A stretch of DNA of 64,000 nt from Colwellia sp. (lineage in GTDB: Bacteria > Pseudomonadota > Gammaproteobacteria > Enterobacterales > Alteromonadaceae). How positions within the stretch are numbered: the first letter of the stretch is position 1; each line of letters begins with the position of its first letter. Below, piece by piece: positions 46,910-55,844 of the stretch. Under the pieces are notes generated by a model. It saw only the letters and a list, made by a program, of their open reading frames with translations, was not told where the DNA came from and did not search any database. The translations under genes were made by a program, and so were the position numbers. The DNA lies in NCBI GenBank assembly GCA_020630795.1, contig JAHDIK010000013.1:25197-89196 (forward strand), read 5' to 3'.

Positions 46910-46953
46910 CGTTTAGGCAATTTGATAAGAAAATAGTAGATGAATTAAATAAT

Positions 46954-46981
46954 AAAAAACCTGTATATTGCAGGTTTTTTT
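46954..46981. terminator. Bidirectional terminator between flgN and flgP
   Basis: AAAAAACCTG and CAGGTTTTTT pair over 10 bp with a 7-nt loop, giving T tracts on both strands between convergent flgN and flgP. Confidence 0.85.
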
Positions 46982-47031
46982 GTTGTAAATCTTAATATTA
47001 CTTATTAACAGAAGAATAATATTGAGGTAGC

Positions 47032-47496
47032 TTAATAGTATTGTGTATCTTTAATTCGTTTACTGCGTGTTGACGCCGCATAAATGTCGTATACATCTTT
47101 AAAATCTAAACTTAACTCTGTTGTATATGTATCGCCTACCGGGTAGCTTTTCACTACTTTTGCCCCGCGAATAATACCTTTGATAGAAGCGTCTAACTGT
47201 TGGTCATTCATTAATAAGTTAGACATACTTGTTTTGCCATCTATTTGTTGGCCGTATACTTGCTCTGCTAATTCTGCATAAGCGGCAAGTTTAGAGGCAT
47301 TTATTGCCATTAACATACGTTGAGTTTTGTGTTTAGACTTTTGCAAACTAATAGGAGCTTGGCCGATGGCTTGTAGCACAGGAAAAGAGTCAGGTTTTGC
47401 CGCTTCCCATTGAACATGTTTGTCGTAAACCATAGAACAACTGCTAACAAAAAGTGTACAAGACAGTATAGATGTTTTTAACAAGTGCTTAATCAT
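47032..47496 (-). CDS. flgP: Outer membrane lipoprotein FlgP (LPP20 family)
   Basis: FlgP with FlgO and FlgT builds structure around the outer membrane ring of Vibrio-type flagella. The start at 47496 has GGTGA upstream and gives a clean lipoprotein signal (MIKHLLKTSILSCTLFVSSCS, lipobox VSSC), 154 residues. An overlapping ATG at 47508 is the alternative. The body has the LPP20 pattern RMLMAINASKLAAYAELAEQVYGQQI and GAKVVKSYPVGDTYTTELSL. It follows flgO directly on the same strand. Confidence 0.87.
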   Translation of the reverse strand: MIKHLLKTSILSCTLFVSSCSMVYDKHVQWEAAKPDSFPVLQAIGQAPISLQKSKHKTQRMLMAINASKLAAYAELAEQVYGQQIDGKTSMSNLLMNDQQLDASIKGIIRGAKVVKSYPVGDTYTTELSLDFKDVYDIYAASTRSKRIKDTQYY

Positions 47497-47507
47497 AGTG
47501 TTCACCA

Positions 47508-48152
47508 TTACTTTTGTATTTCTACAGCTCTATCTTCATCTTTTAGCATTTCGCTATCGCGAATGATTAAACCGTCTTTTATTTTTACGTTTTGGCTGCG
47601 GCTTAATTCATCACCTATTACCCAAGAAGGGATAAACGACTGTGCTGAGGCAACTACAACTCTAGATTGCATACCTATCATTCTAGCGTTAACCATGATG
47701 CCGTCATCCTTTTCCATCATGGTGCCGGTTACTACGTAGTCAATAATCTGGCGTTTAGGGAGTTCTTTCCAATCTCTACTAAAAACATAATCGCCTTCTT
47801 TTGTTACGCGAATATGCCCTGTGGTTTTAAAGTCAATTACCACTAAACCATGTCGTTGAAACTCGTGAATAAAGTTCTCAGATAATTGATTTCCAAGCCA
47901 ATTTGTAGATTCTAAATCTTTCAAATTAACAAATGAAGCAACCGCAACAGGGGTTTTAGGGTTCACGAAAGAGCTACTTTCAAGCATTTGAAAAGCTAAA
48001 CCTTTAACCACGTCATTAATTGCGTGCTTAGGTAGGTCATAACTGTTTATTTCACTCTTATCTACATGAGTCGATTGGTAAAAATTGTCGTCAGTATTAC
48101 TTGTACACGACAGTAATGTCGGTAATAGTACTGGAATGAGCCACTTTTTCAT
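47508..48152 (-). CDS. flgO: Flagellar outer membrane lipoprotein FlgO
   Basis: The 214-residue product starts at 48152 with a lipoprotein signal (MKKWLIPVLLPTLLSCTSN). A long upstream extension to 48284 is rejected because a sigma-54-type promoter lies inside it. The mature part has the FlgO domain: VAVASFVNLKDLESTNWLGNQ, LVVIDFKTTGHIRVTKEGDYV and VVTGTMMEKDDGIMVNARMI. In Vibrio FlgO and FlgP are needed for normal motility and outer-membrane ring stability. Operon with flgP, divergent from flgT. Confidence 0.88.
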   Translation of the reverse strand: MKKWLIPVLLPTLLSCTSNTDDNFYQSTHVDKSEINSYDLPKHAINDVVKGLAFQMLESSSFVNPKTPVAVASFVNLKDLESTNWLGNQLSENFIHEFQRHGLVVIDFKTTGHIRVTKEGDYVFSRDWKELPKRQIIDYVVTGTMMEKDDGIMVNARMIGMQSRVVVASAQSFIPSWVIGDELSRSQNVKIKDGLIIRDSEMLKDEDRAVEIQK

Positions 48153-48194
48153 CGTGCTTCCCTCAGTTGTATCGTTACTTCTGTTGAATATTTC

Positions 48195-48212
48195 AAAGCA
48201 TAATTCACGCCA
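48195..48212 (-). promoter_or_regulatory. Sigma-54-type promoter of flgOP
   Basis: On the minus strand TGGCGTGAATTATGCTTT has GG and GC separated by exactly 10 nt; -24 TGGC is perfect and -12 ATGC has one mismatch to TTGC. It lies ~45 nt before the chosen flgO start and supports that start. Confidence 0.5.
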
Positions 48213-48377
48213 ATATCTAATTTCTCTTCGCTTTAAATGCAAAATATAGTGCGTGGGCATAAAACATGCATATACACTTTTCATAGCAATAGCGTACTTT
48301 TATTACAGGTAATCTTAGATTTACTTACCTAATGTAGTATGTGTAACGATTTTTTAAAATTAATAGTGGAATGCAGC

Positions 48378-49541
48378 ATGCGATTATTATTAATAACGAT
48401 AAGCTTTGTATTGGCCAGCTTTAGCGCATATAGCCAATGGTATGAAGCGCAAGGTAAAGCATACATTACAAATGGTGATAGCGAGGCAGCGCGAGTTACC
48501 GCGATGGAAAATGCGCTTAAACGAGCGCTATTAGTTGCTGGTGCCTCTGTGTCGAGTGTTCAGCAAGTTATTAATGGTGTATTAACGCAAGACCTAATTA
48601 GTATTAGAGCATCGGGTACGGTTAATTCTTTTGAGTTAATTGAAGAAACTCACATTGGTAATATGCTTAGCGTAAAAGTGCGTGCTGATATTTTTCCTCA
48701 AGAAAAGCAATGTTTTTCAGAAGATTATCGAAAATCAATACTGTTAACTCGCAGTAATATTCTATATAGAGAGCAAGCAAATATTGGAGGGATTTATAAT
48801 TTAGATAGCGAAGTTATGCGTAAAATTGGTGCCAAAATTAATGATCAAGGTCATTACTTAGACGCTAAATTAACGATTAAAAATAAAAACAGTTTTACAC
48901 GCTTAAATGAAAGCATGCAGCATGAAAAAATTAAAAGTTTAGTTATGTCGTTGTCTGATCATACAGACACGCAATTTGTGATGTTTTCAGAAATCCAAGA
49001 TATTTCATTCACCGAGCGTACAAATAATCGAATGAAGTTTTGGCAGTCAGACACGTTTGACCGACATTTTAATTTCAACTTATATATTTACGATGGTGAC
49101 AATGGTGAACTTGTTTTTGACAAACAATATCAACAAAGTGCGCCGTGGACCTTTAAAAAGCGAGAAACAGTTGATACTCGTAGTAACACCTTTTGGCAAA
49201 GTGAATACGGTAATGCCATCAATCATACATTAGACACTATGTTAACAGATATAGATGAGAACATGATGTGTCAGCCGACGCGCGGAAAAATAGTGCAGGT
49301 AAGTGGCGATACCGTTATGTTTAACTTAGGCAAAAAACATGGTGTGAAAGTTGGGGATGAGTTTTCGTTAATGCATATTCATAACTTCACTACAGATTCT
49401 GGTAAAACTTACGCTGGTTATAATGTGAGTGAATTTAAAGTAAAAGTAACCAGTACAACAAGAGAAAGTTCTACTGCTCAAACATCTAACAATGAGCTGT
49501 TAGGTAATATTCAAGTGAATGATATTGCCGTTAGATATTAA
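48378..49541 (+). CDS. flgT: Flagellar H-ring protein FlgT
   Basis: FlgT forms part of the H-ring around the LP ring in Vibrio polar flagella and helps to hold the stator-associated T-ring. The start at 48378 gives a signal peptide (MRLLLITISFVLASFSAYS), 387 residues in all; an ATG 13 codons upstream is in frame but less likely. The N-terminal domain WYEAQGKAYITNGDSEAARVTAMENALKRALLVAGAS is the FlgT-N hallmark. The C-terminal domain has VQVSGDTVMFNLGKKHGVKVGDEFSL. A weaker sigma-54-like sequence, GGGCATAAAACATGC (48255-48269), lies upstream. Confidence 0.9.
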   Translation: MRLLLITISFVLASFSAYSQWYEAQGKAYITNGDSEAARVTAMENALKRALLVAGASVSSVQQVINGVLTQDLISIRASGTVNSFELIEETHIGNMLSVKVRADIFPQEKQCFSEDYRKSILLTRSNILYREQANIGGIYNLDSEVMRKIGAKINDQGHYLDAKLTIKNKNSFTRLNESMQHEKIKSLVMSLSDHTDTQFVMFSEIQDISFTERTNNRMKFWQSDTFDRHFNFNLYIYDGDNGELVFDKQYQQSAPWTFKKRETVDTRSNTFWQSEYGNAINHTLDTMLTDIDENMMCQPTRGKIVQVSGDTVMFNLGKKHGVKVGDEFSLMHIHNFTTDSGKTYAGYNVSEFKVKVTSTTRESSTAQTSNNELLGNIQVNDIAVRY

Positions 49542-49689
49542 GGCTTTTATAGTTACGCAGTAAATAATCGTTAATTCTCATGTGTTAATTTTAGCGTGTT
49601 AGTTTTGATTTATCGTATTAACGATTATTTATGTAAAAATATATAAAATACTCCATTGTGAAAATGGTTGAAACATACAAAGACACCAT

Positions 49690-49766
49690 GGCCCCATAGC
49701 TCAGCTGGATAGAGCAATCCCCTCCTAAGGGATAGGTCGCAGGTTCGACTCCTGCTGGGGTCGCCA
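49690..49766 (+). tRNA. tRNA-Arg (anticodon CCU)
   Basis: A 77-nt cloverleaf is visible: acceptor GGCCCCA / TGGGGTC (one G-U pair), D arm GCTC...GAGC, anticodon stem ATCCC / GGGAT around loop CTCCTAA with anticodon CCT, T arm GCAGG-TTCGACT-CCTGC, discriminator G and encoded CCA. It reads AGG codons. No integrase or repeated 3' end is seen next to it. Confidence 0.95.
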
Positions 49767-49874
49767 CACTATAATATTTCATTGACCATTCCGTCGCTCA
49801 TTGTCAGTATAGAGCACAATATCGACAAAATTTTAATACCACTATTTATTTCATTTAGGTTAAAGGATAACTAC

Positions 49875-50918
49875 ATGAGACTTTTCCGTGCCATCGCTTT
49901 ATCGTCAATCATTGCCACTTCATGTACTCAAGCATCAACTCTCGTAAGCACTGAAACTGCCAGCGAATTACTGATGAATCCAACGCGCAGCTCTCCAGCA
50001 GTCGTAATAAGCCTAAATAAAGGCAATATTCCAGCACAAACCTCAGGTGTTATTAGTAAGTTATTGGTGAATGTGGGAGATACCGTAAATAAAGGTGAAA
50101 CTATTGCTGTTGTTGATTGTGTTAATAATATCTTTAAACAAAAAGCTGAAGCAGCTAAGTTTTCACGAGCTCAAACACAGTTACTGTTTAACAAACGTGA
50201 ACTTAAACGTGGTAAAAAATTAGTTCAGCAGAAGAATATTGGAGAAGCTGAATTAGATCGTATATCAATTGCTGTTGATAACGCTCGTTCAGAGTATAAC
50301 GCGCAACAAGCTGCTCTAGATATTGCAGTACTTAATGTAGAGCGTTGTAATGTTAAGTCTCCCTACCTTGGTGTAGTGACTAAACGTATCGCGAGTGTGG
50401 GAGCAATGATTGAATATGGAAAACCCGTTGTTGAAATGATCGAAACAACAGGATTAGAAGTATCGGCAAAAATTGCCAATAGCGACCAAGCCAGTTTTAA
50501 CGCAGCTAAATCATATGTGATTGATACCGGAGGAAAACAGTATAACGTATCGCTACGAGCGTTATTACCGGTTATTGAAAATAACGCTAGAAGTCGTGAA
50601 GCACGCTTTATTTTTACTAACGAAACAGCGTTAGCCGGCAGTACGGGGAGATTACGCTGGCAAAGTCCGATTGCATACTTACCTGCGCATTTATTGCAAA
50701 AACGAAACGGTAAGCGCGGTTATTTTGTGGTAGAAAACCAAGGTGGAAAGAATATCGCTAAATTTATTGAAGTAACTTCGGCGGAAGAAGGGCGCCCATT
50801 ATTGTTTAGTCAAGACCAAAATACAAATGTTGTGACAGATGGTCGACATAATTTAAACGATGGAGATGAAGTTAAATTAACGCAATCTACGTTGAAAAGT
50901 AACGGAGATAATTCGTAA
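49875..50918 (+). CDS. RND efflux periplasmic adaptor (membrane fusion protein)
   Basis: The start at 49875 has AAGGA upstream and a signal peptide (MRLFRAIALSSIIATSCTQA), giving 347 residues. The protein has the adaptor pattern: a lipoyl half (SGVISKLLVNVGDTVNKGETIAVVDC), an alpha-hairpin (~residues 85-150), the second lipoyl half (VKSPYLGVVTKRIASVGAMIEYGKPVVEM) and a beta-barrel part. It links the inner membrane pump to an outer membrane channel. Its stop overlaps the permease start (TAATG). The two cysteines (VDCVNN and ERCNV) are near both lipoyl halves, an unusual feature. Confidence 0.9.
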   Translation: MRLFRAIALSSIIATSCTQASTLVSTETASELLMNPTRSSPAVVISLNKGNIPAQTSGVISKLLVNVGDTVNKGETIAVVDCVNNIFKQKAEAAKFSRAQTQLLFNKRELKRGKKLVQQKNIGEAELDRISIAVDNARSEYNAQQAALDIAVLNVERCNVKSPYLGVVTKRIASVGAMIEYGKPVVEMIETTGLEVSAKIANSDQASFNAAKSYVIDTGGKQYNVSLRALLPVIENNARSREARFIFTNETALAGSTGRLRWQSPIAYLPAHLLQKRNGKRGYFVVENQGGKNIAKFIEVTSAEEGRPLLFSQDQNTNVVTDGRHNLNDGDEVKLTQSTLKSNGDNS

Positions 50919-53900
50919 TGTGGTTACGTAATTTAATTAAAAACCATGTACTTACTAATCTTGTTTTCATTCTTATATTGTTTATGGGGGCGGTTATTTA
51001 TCAGCAACTTCCTCGCGAGCAAGATCCATCGATTAACTTTAACTGGGTACAAATTACAACGTTTTTACCCGGTGCTTCCGCAAGAGATGTAGAACAGAAA
51101 ATTACTGATGTTATTGAAGAATCGGTAGAAAAAATTCAAGACATTAAATTTGTGTCGAGTACCAGTCGTGAAGCGATATCCAGCATTTTAGTGCGATTTC
51201 ATGACATGGATGAACGTCAATTTGATAAACGTGTTGCTGACTTAAGGCGAGAAATTAATAACGTTGAAGATCAAATGCCTGAAGAAGCACAACGCCCTAC
51301 TATTTTTGAAGTAACATCGGCGAATGCTTTTCCAACAGCTACTGTTGTTGTATCGGGTGTGTCCGATGATGAAAATTTAAGACGACAAGCAAGGGCATTA
51401 GAAAAAGATTTAGCTCGTATTCCCGGGGTTGACCGCGTTCAAGACACAGGATTACGAGAGCCGGAAATACAAGTGCGTTTTGATATCGATAAAATTCAGC
51501 AATTAGGAATTTCACCTGTAACAATCGCGAACTCTATTAAAGCGTTTTTTGCTGATGTATCTGCAGGCACCGCTCGAATTGCTAAAGATCAATGGCTTGT
51601 TCGTATACAGGGCACCACAACCGATCCCGAAGTTCTTGCACAATTACCTATTTTAACAACTAATGGTGCGTATTCAGAATTAAGACTTACCGATGTAGCA
51701 CAAGTGGTTAGAGCACGGGCCAAAGCCGATCGTATTGTTAGCTTTCAAGGGCGTCCGGCTGTGTTATTTGCCGTAATGAAACAAGAAAGTGCCAACACGC
51801 TAGAGCTAGTTGAGCGAGTCGATACCTTTATTAACGACCGCAATAAAGTTGGTGGTGAATTGGGCGTAGACTTTACGTTAGTAGACGACCAAACGTTAAT
51901 TACCAAAAATGCGCTTAATATTATGCAAACTAACGCGATATACGGTTTGTTGTTTGTATTGCTTGTAACGTGGTTTTTTCTTGGTGGTAGAGTCAGTATG
52001 CTGGTTACCATCGGTATTCCATTTACCTTGGCGGGAACTTTTATTGTTCTTCAGGCGCTTGGTCAAACATTAAATACGTCAGTATTATTAGCGATTGTTA
52101 TCGCGTTGGGTATGTTGGTTGATGATGCTGTTGTTGTGGTTGAATCTATTTACTACAAATTGCGTCAAGGGTTACGAGGGATTGATGCCGCATGGAGTGG
52201 ATTACAAGAGGTTATTAAGCCCGTTACGGCGTCAGTGCTTACAACAATGGCGGCTTTTTTACCGCTGATGTTATTACCGGGTATTCTTGGCAAGTTTATG
52301 ATGGTAATACCGCTAGTAGTAACTGTAGCGCTAGCGTTTAGTCTGGTTGAAGCTTACTGGATGTTACCTGGGCACATTATGGCGGCAAAAGTTAATTTTG
52401 ATAAACCAAGCCGTATGGACGATATTCGTCAGTCAGTTATTCATAAACTTAAAATAAAGTATGGTTTTGGTTTGTTGCGTGTCATGCGCCATCCGAAAAA
52501 AACACTCGCAGGTATGGTGCTTTTATTAGTGATGGCAATAGGTGCAATAGGCGCAGGTTTTGTAAGAACCGACTTTTTTGCTGCCGACACTATACGCTTA
52601 TTTTACGTGAATGTAGAAATGCCTCCTACGAGCTCTTTGCAAGAAACTATGAAGAAAGTGCAACAAGTTGAACGCATTACGCTTGAAGGATTAAATGACG
52701 AAGAAACACGCTCAGTAGTCAGTTACGCTGGGCAAACTTTCACAGAAATGGCGCCATTATTTGGTGACCACTTAGGGCAGATATTAGTTTCTTTGAAGCC
52801 TAAACAAGAAGGCATGAGAACTGTTGAAGAATTGATTGAAGATACCAGAAAGGCACTTTCTGATGTTGTGGGGCCTACCAATATTTCGTTCTTAAAGTTA
52901 GCTGGCGGCCCTCCTACAAGTAAACCCGTTAGTGTAAAAGTTAGAGGTGATGACTATCAAGAACTGCGACAAGCGACTGATGCCTTAACTGCTTTTATTA
53001 ACGATGATAATAGGTACAGAGATGTATCTGATGACGACTCGAAAGGTCGCTTTGGTTTACAACTGACATTGAATGCTGACGCGATCAATCGTTTTGGTGT
53101 GTCACCAAGCGATGTGCAGCGCTCTGTAAAAATGCTGATAGATGGTGAAATAGTGAGTTATGTTCAACAAGAAGGAGACAGAGTAGCGCTACGCGTTAAG
53201 TCTACCGCTTCGGAAATTAATCAATTTGAGAACATCGATACCTTATTGCAACTTACTGTACCAACGCCACAAGGCACGCATATTGAATTACGTGACTTGG
53301 TTGATGTTGAAACAGTTCAGGTAAAAGGCAACTTACGACACTATAACTTTAAGCGTGCAATTACATTAGAGTCTGATATCGATAAAACATTAATTGATAC
53401 GGTAGAAGCTAACCGTTTAATTCAAGAACATTGGAGTGTTATTGCTGCTGAATTTCCTAATACTTCATTAGACTTTTCAGGTGAACTTGACGATATTCAA
53501 GAAAGTATTGACGCGATAGGCGTACTGTTTTTGTTTGGTATCGGGTTAATGTACCTCATTTTAAGTACTCAATTTCAAAGTTACTTTCAGCCACTGATGA
53601 TTTTGTTAACGGTTCCGCTTGCTTTTGTAGGAGTTACATTAGGTTTGTTAGTATCAAGCCACCCATTAAGTTTGTTCACCATGTACGGAATTGTCGCGTT
53701 AGCAGGAATTGCGGTTAACTCTTCTATCGTTTTAATTTCTACTGCCAACAACAACCTTAAAAAAGGCATGAGCTTAACGCACGCAACTTTTTATGCAGCT
53801 CGCCGTAGAATGTTACCTATATTGATTACAACATTAACAACGGTCGCAGGATTATTTTCACTGGCATCGGGACTTGGTGGACATTCACTTATATGGTCAC

Positions 53901-54031
53901 CTGTGGCGACATCAATTGTGTGGGGGCTGATTTTTTCTTCATTCCTTACCATGTTTGCTATTCCTGCTTTGTATCAATTAGTTATGCGTCGTTCGTATAA
54001 TAAAATGGTAGAAGTCGATAGTAATGGGTAA
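50918..54031 (+). CDS. RND-family efflux permease (AcrB/HAE1-like)
   Basis: The 1037-residue protein has the RND topology: a first helix, a large periplasmic loop, helices 2-6, a second large loop and helices 8-12. The TM4 proton-relay aspartates are present in LGMLVDDAVVVVESI. The TM10 position that is Lys in AcrB is Asn here (GIAVNSSIVLIS), as in many other HAE1-like members. GNSGLL is absent; PREQDPSINF and LPGASARDVEQKITD are typical. Substrate cannot be read from sequence. It has the adaptor but no outer membrane protein beside it; the TolC at 8.1-9.5 kb is a candidate partner. Confidence 0.93.
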   Translation: MWLRNLIKNHVLTNLVFILILFMGAVIYQQLPREQDPSINFNWVQITTFLPGASARDVEQKITDVIEESVEKIQDIKFVSSTSREAISSILVRFHDMDERQFDKRVADLRREINNVEDQMPEEAQRPTIFEVTSANAFPTATVVVSGVSDDENLRRQARALEKDLARIPGVDRVQDTGLREPEIQVRFDIDKIQQLGISPVTIANSIKAFFADVSAGTARIAKDQWLVRIQGTTTDPEVLAQLPILTTNGAYSELRLTDVAQVVRARAKADRIVSFQGRPAVLFAVMKQESANTLELVERVDTFINDRNKVGGELGVDFTLVDDQTLITKNALNIMQTNAIYGLLFVLLVTWFFLGGRVSMLVTIGIPFTLAGTFIVLQALGQTLNTSVLLAIVIALGMLVDDAVVVVESIYYKLRQGLRGIDAAWSGLQEVIKPVTASVLTTMAAFLPLMLLPGILGKFMMVIPLVVTVALAFSLVEAYWMLPGHIMAAKVNFDKPSRMDDIRQSVIHKLKIKYGFGLLRVMRHPKKTLAGMVLLLVMAIGAIGAGFVRTDFFAADTIRLFYVNVEMPPTSSLQETMKKVQQVERITLEGLNDEETRSVVSYAGQTFTEMAPLFGDHLGQILVSLKPKQEGMRTVEELIEDTRKALSDVVGPTNISFLKLAGGPPTSKPVSVKVRGDDYQELRQATDALTAFINDDNRYRDVSDDDSKGRFGLQLTLNADAINRFGVSPSDVQRSVKMLIDGEIVSYVQQEGDRVALRVKSTASEINQFENIDTLLQLTVPTPQGTHIELRDLVDVETVQVKGNLRHYNFKRAITLESDIDKTLIDTVEANRLIQEHWSVIAAEFPNTSLDFSGELDDIQESIDAIGVLFLFGIGLMYLILSTQFQSYFQPLMILLTVPLAFVGVTLGLLVSSHPLSLFTMYGIVALAGIAVNSSIVLISTANNNLKKGMSLTHATFYAARRRMLPILITTLTTVAGLFSLASGLGGHSLIWSPVATSIVWGLIFSSFLTMFAIPALYQLVMRRSYNKMVEVDSNG

Positions 54032-54070
54032 TTGAATATACTCATTACTATTGAGCGGTAAACACATGTT

Positions 54071-54095
54071 TGCAGTAGCGTTTACAACGTTACTG
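54071..54095 (+). terminator. Terminator of the RND operon
   Basis: GCAGTAGCG pairs with CGTTACTGC (one G-U) around a 7-nt loop, with TTTTT shortly after. It separates the RND pair from flgF. Confidence 0.6.
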
Positions 54096-54209
54096 CAGGC
54101 TTATTTTTAATACGTTTTATCTAACCTATTTTTCATTCTTAGCTTAAGTGTTCTTCTGTTCTGCTTAAGCCGGTCAATTCCAGTCAACATTATAAAGCCA
54201 ATTAGCTTA

Positions 54210-54225
54210 TGGCACTTTACTTGCA
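54210..54225 (+). promoter_or_regulatory. Sigma-54 promoter of flgFGHIJKL
   Basis: TGGCAC-TTTAC-TTGCA has the consensus -24 and -12 elements with GG and GC ten nucleotides apart, ~35 nt before the flgF start. It matches sigma-54 control of middle flagellar genes in Vibrio-type hierarchies. Confidence 0.88.
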
Positions 54226-54261
54226 TTTCTATTTTTAGATTTTAATTGATAGAGATTCGTT

Positions 54262-55005
54262 ATGGATAAAATGCTTTATATTGCGATGAGTGGGGCTAAG
54301 CAGAATATGCATGCCTTATCAGTAAACGCAAACAATCTAGCGAATGCAAAAACCACTGGTTTCAGGGCTGATCTAGCACAGGCTCGTGCTATGCAGGCTT
54401 TCGGTGAAGGACTACCAACGCGGGTATTTTCTATGACCGAAGTGGCCAGCCAAAACTTTGACAGTGGCTCTCTATCATCAACAGGTAGAAGTTTAGACAT
54501 TGCAATAGAAGGCTCGGGTTGGATTGCTGTTCAGGCACAAGACGGCACTGAAGCTTATACGCGAGATGGGCATTTACGACTAACTGAAACAGGGGCGCTA
54601 GAAACATCAGACGGCGAGCTTGTTATTGGTGAATCGGGCCCTGTATTCGTACCACTACCTGTTAACAATATTCAAATAGGTCGTGATGGAACCATCATGA
54701 TTCAGCCTGAAGGAGCGCCAAGTACTATTCAGGAAGAAGTTGGCCGTATTAAATTTGTTAATCCTAATGTTAGAACGCTCGAAAAAGGTAATGACGGATT
54801 GTTTCGTCGTAAAGATGGCAATGTAGAGCAAGCCGATATTAACGTGAAAGTATCAAGCGGTATGCTTGAGTCGAGTAATGTTAACCCTGTGAGCGAAATG
54901 ACAGAAATGATTGCGTTACAAAGACAGTTTGAAATGCAGTTAAAACTAATGAAAACCGCCGAAGAAGTTGACTCAAGTGCATCTTCTTTATTAAGGGCTT
55001 TCTAA
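54262..55005 (+). CDS. flgF: Flagellar basal-body rod protein FlgF
   Basis: The 247-residue proximal rod protein starts MDKMLYIAMSGAKQNMHALSVNANNLANAKTTGFRADL and ends with the helix VNPVSEMTEMIALQRQFEMQLKLM. The middle carries the rod-family domain with LDIAIEGSGWIAVQ and TRDGHLRLTE. Length fits the family (~250). It is the first gene of the flgF-flgL run, directly after a consensus sigma-54 promoter, whereas flgB-flgE lie inverted 12.5 kb upstream. Confidence 0.96.
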   Translation: MDKMLYIAMSGAKQNMHALSVNANNLANAKTTGFRADLAQARAMQAFGEGLPTRVFSMTEVASQNFDSGSLSSTGRSLDIAIEGSGWIAVQAQDGTEAYTRDGHLRLTETGALETSDGELVIGESGPVFVPLPVNNIQIGRDGTIMIQPEGAPSTIQEEVGRIKFVNPNVRTLEKGNDGLFRRKDGNVEQADINVKVSSGMLESSNVNPVSEMTEMIALQRQFEMQLKLMKTAEEVDSSASSLLRAF

Positions 55006-55024
55006 ACGATTTTTGAGGTGATTT

Positions 55025-55813
55025 ATGAACCCAGCATTATGGATCAGTAAAACAGGCTTAGACGCCCAAACAAAAGAAATATCAGTTATTTCAAATAATT
55101 TGGCGAACGCAAGTACTGTTGGATTTAAGAAAAGCCGCGCAGTTTTTGAAGATTTGCTTTATCAAACAATTAATCAACCGGGTGGACGCTCTGCTCAAGA
55201 TACCGAAATGCCATCTGGTTTGATGTTAGGTGCGGGTACTAAAGTTGTTGCAACGCAAAAAATTCACACACAAGGTGACATGATCACTACCGACAACTCG
55301 TTGGATTTAATGATTCAAGGTGAAGGATTTTTTGAAATATTATTACCAGATGGTAGCTCTGCGTATTCTCGAAATGGTCAGTTCACGATGGACGATGAGG
55401 GTAACGTAGTTACACCGGGTGCTGGTTACCTTATGCAGCCACAAATTACTATTCCGCCAGATGCTTTAGCGATAACCGTTTCTCAAGATGGCGAAGTGTC
55501 AGTTAAGTTGCAAGGCCAAGCAGAGCCAGCGGTTATTGGGCAAATTAATACCGTGAACTTTATTAATCCAATGGGATTAGAGCCAGTAGGGCAAAATTTG
55601 TTTGTTGAAACGGCTGTTAGTGGTGCTCCTCAGCAGGGTGTTCCTGGGCTAGAAGGCTTTGGCATGATATTGCAAGGAGCATTAGAAACGTCAAACGTTA
55701 ACACGACCGAAGAGCTCGTAAATTTAATTGAAAGTCAGCGTGTATACGAAATGAATTCAAAAGTTATTTCGGCCGTTGATGAAATGCTTAGTTACATCAA
55801 TCAACAGTTATAA
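55025..55813 (+). CDS. flgG: Flagellar distal rod protein FlgG
   Basis: The 262-residue distal rod subunit (E. coli 260) has MNPALWISKTGLDAQTKEISVISNNLANASTVGFKKSRAVFEDLLYQ, followed by QGDMITTDNSLDLMIQGEGFF, and ends VNTTEELVNLIESQRVYEMNSKVISAVDEML. These are among the most conserved stretches of the rod. It starts 19 nt after flgF with a GAGGTG ribosome site. Confidence 0.97.
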   Translation: MNPALWISKTGLDAQTKEISVISNNLANASTVGFKKSRAVFEDLLYQTINQPGGRSAQDTEMPSGLMLGAGTKVVATQKIHTQGDMITTDNSLDLMIQGEGFFEILLPDGSSAYSRNGQFTMDDEGNVVTPGAGYLMQPQITIPPDALAITVSQDGEVSVKLQGQAEPAVIGQINTVNFINPMGLEPVGQNLFVETAVSGAPQQGVPGLEGFGMILQGALETSNVNTTEELVNLIESQRVYEMNSKVISAVDEMLSYINQQL

Positions 55814-55844
55814 ACGTGTATCGTTTTTGTTGTTAGGAGAAGTT

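Noticed and set aside
48152..48284. Extended FlgO start at 48284
   Set aside because: The extension has no signal peptide and contains a sigma-54-like promoter; the lipoprotein start at 48152 has a good ribosome site.
49690..49766. tRNA-Arg as an attachment site with an integrated island (the RND genes)
   Set aside because: No integrase gene and no repeat of the tRNA 3' end are seen within the RND interval.
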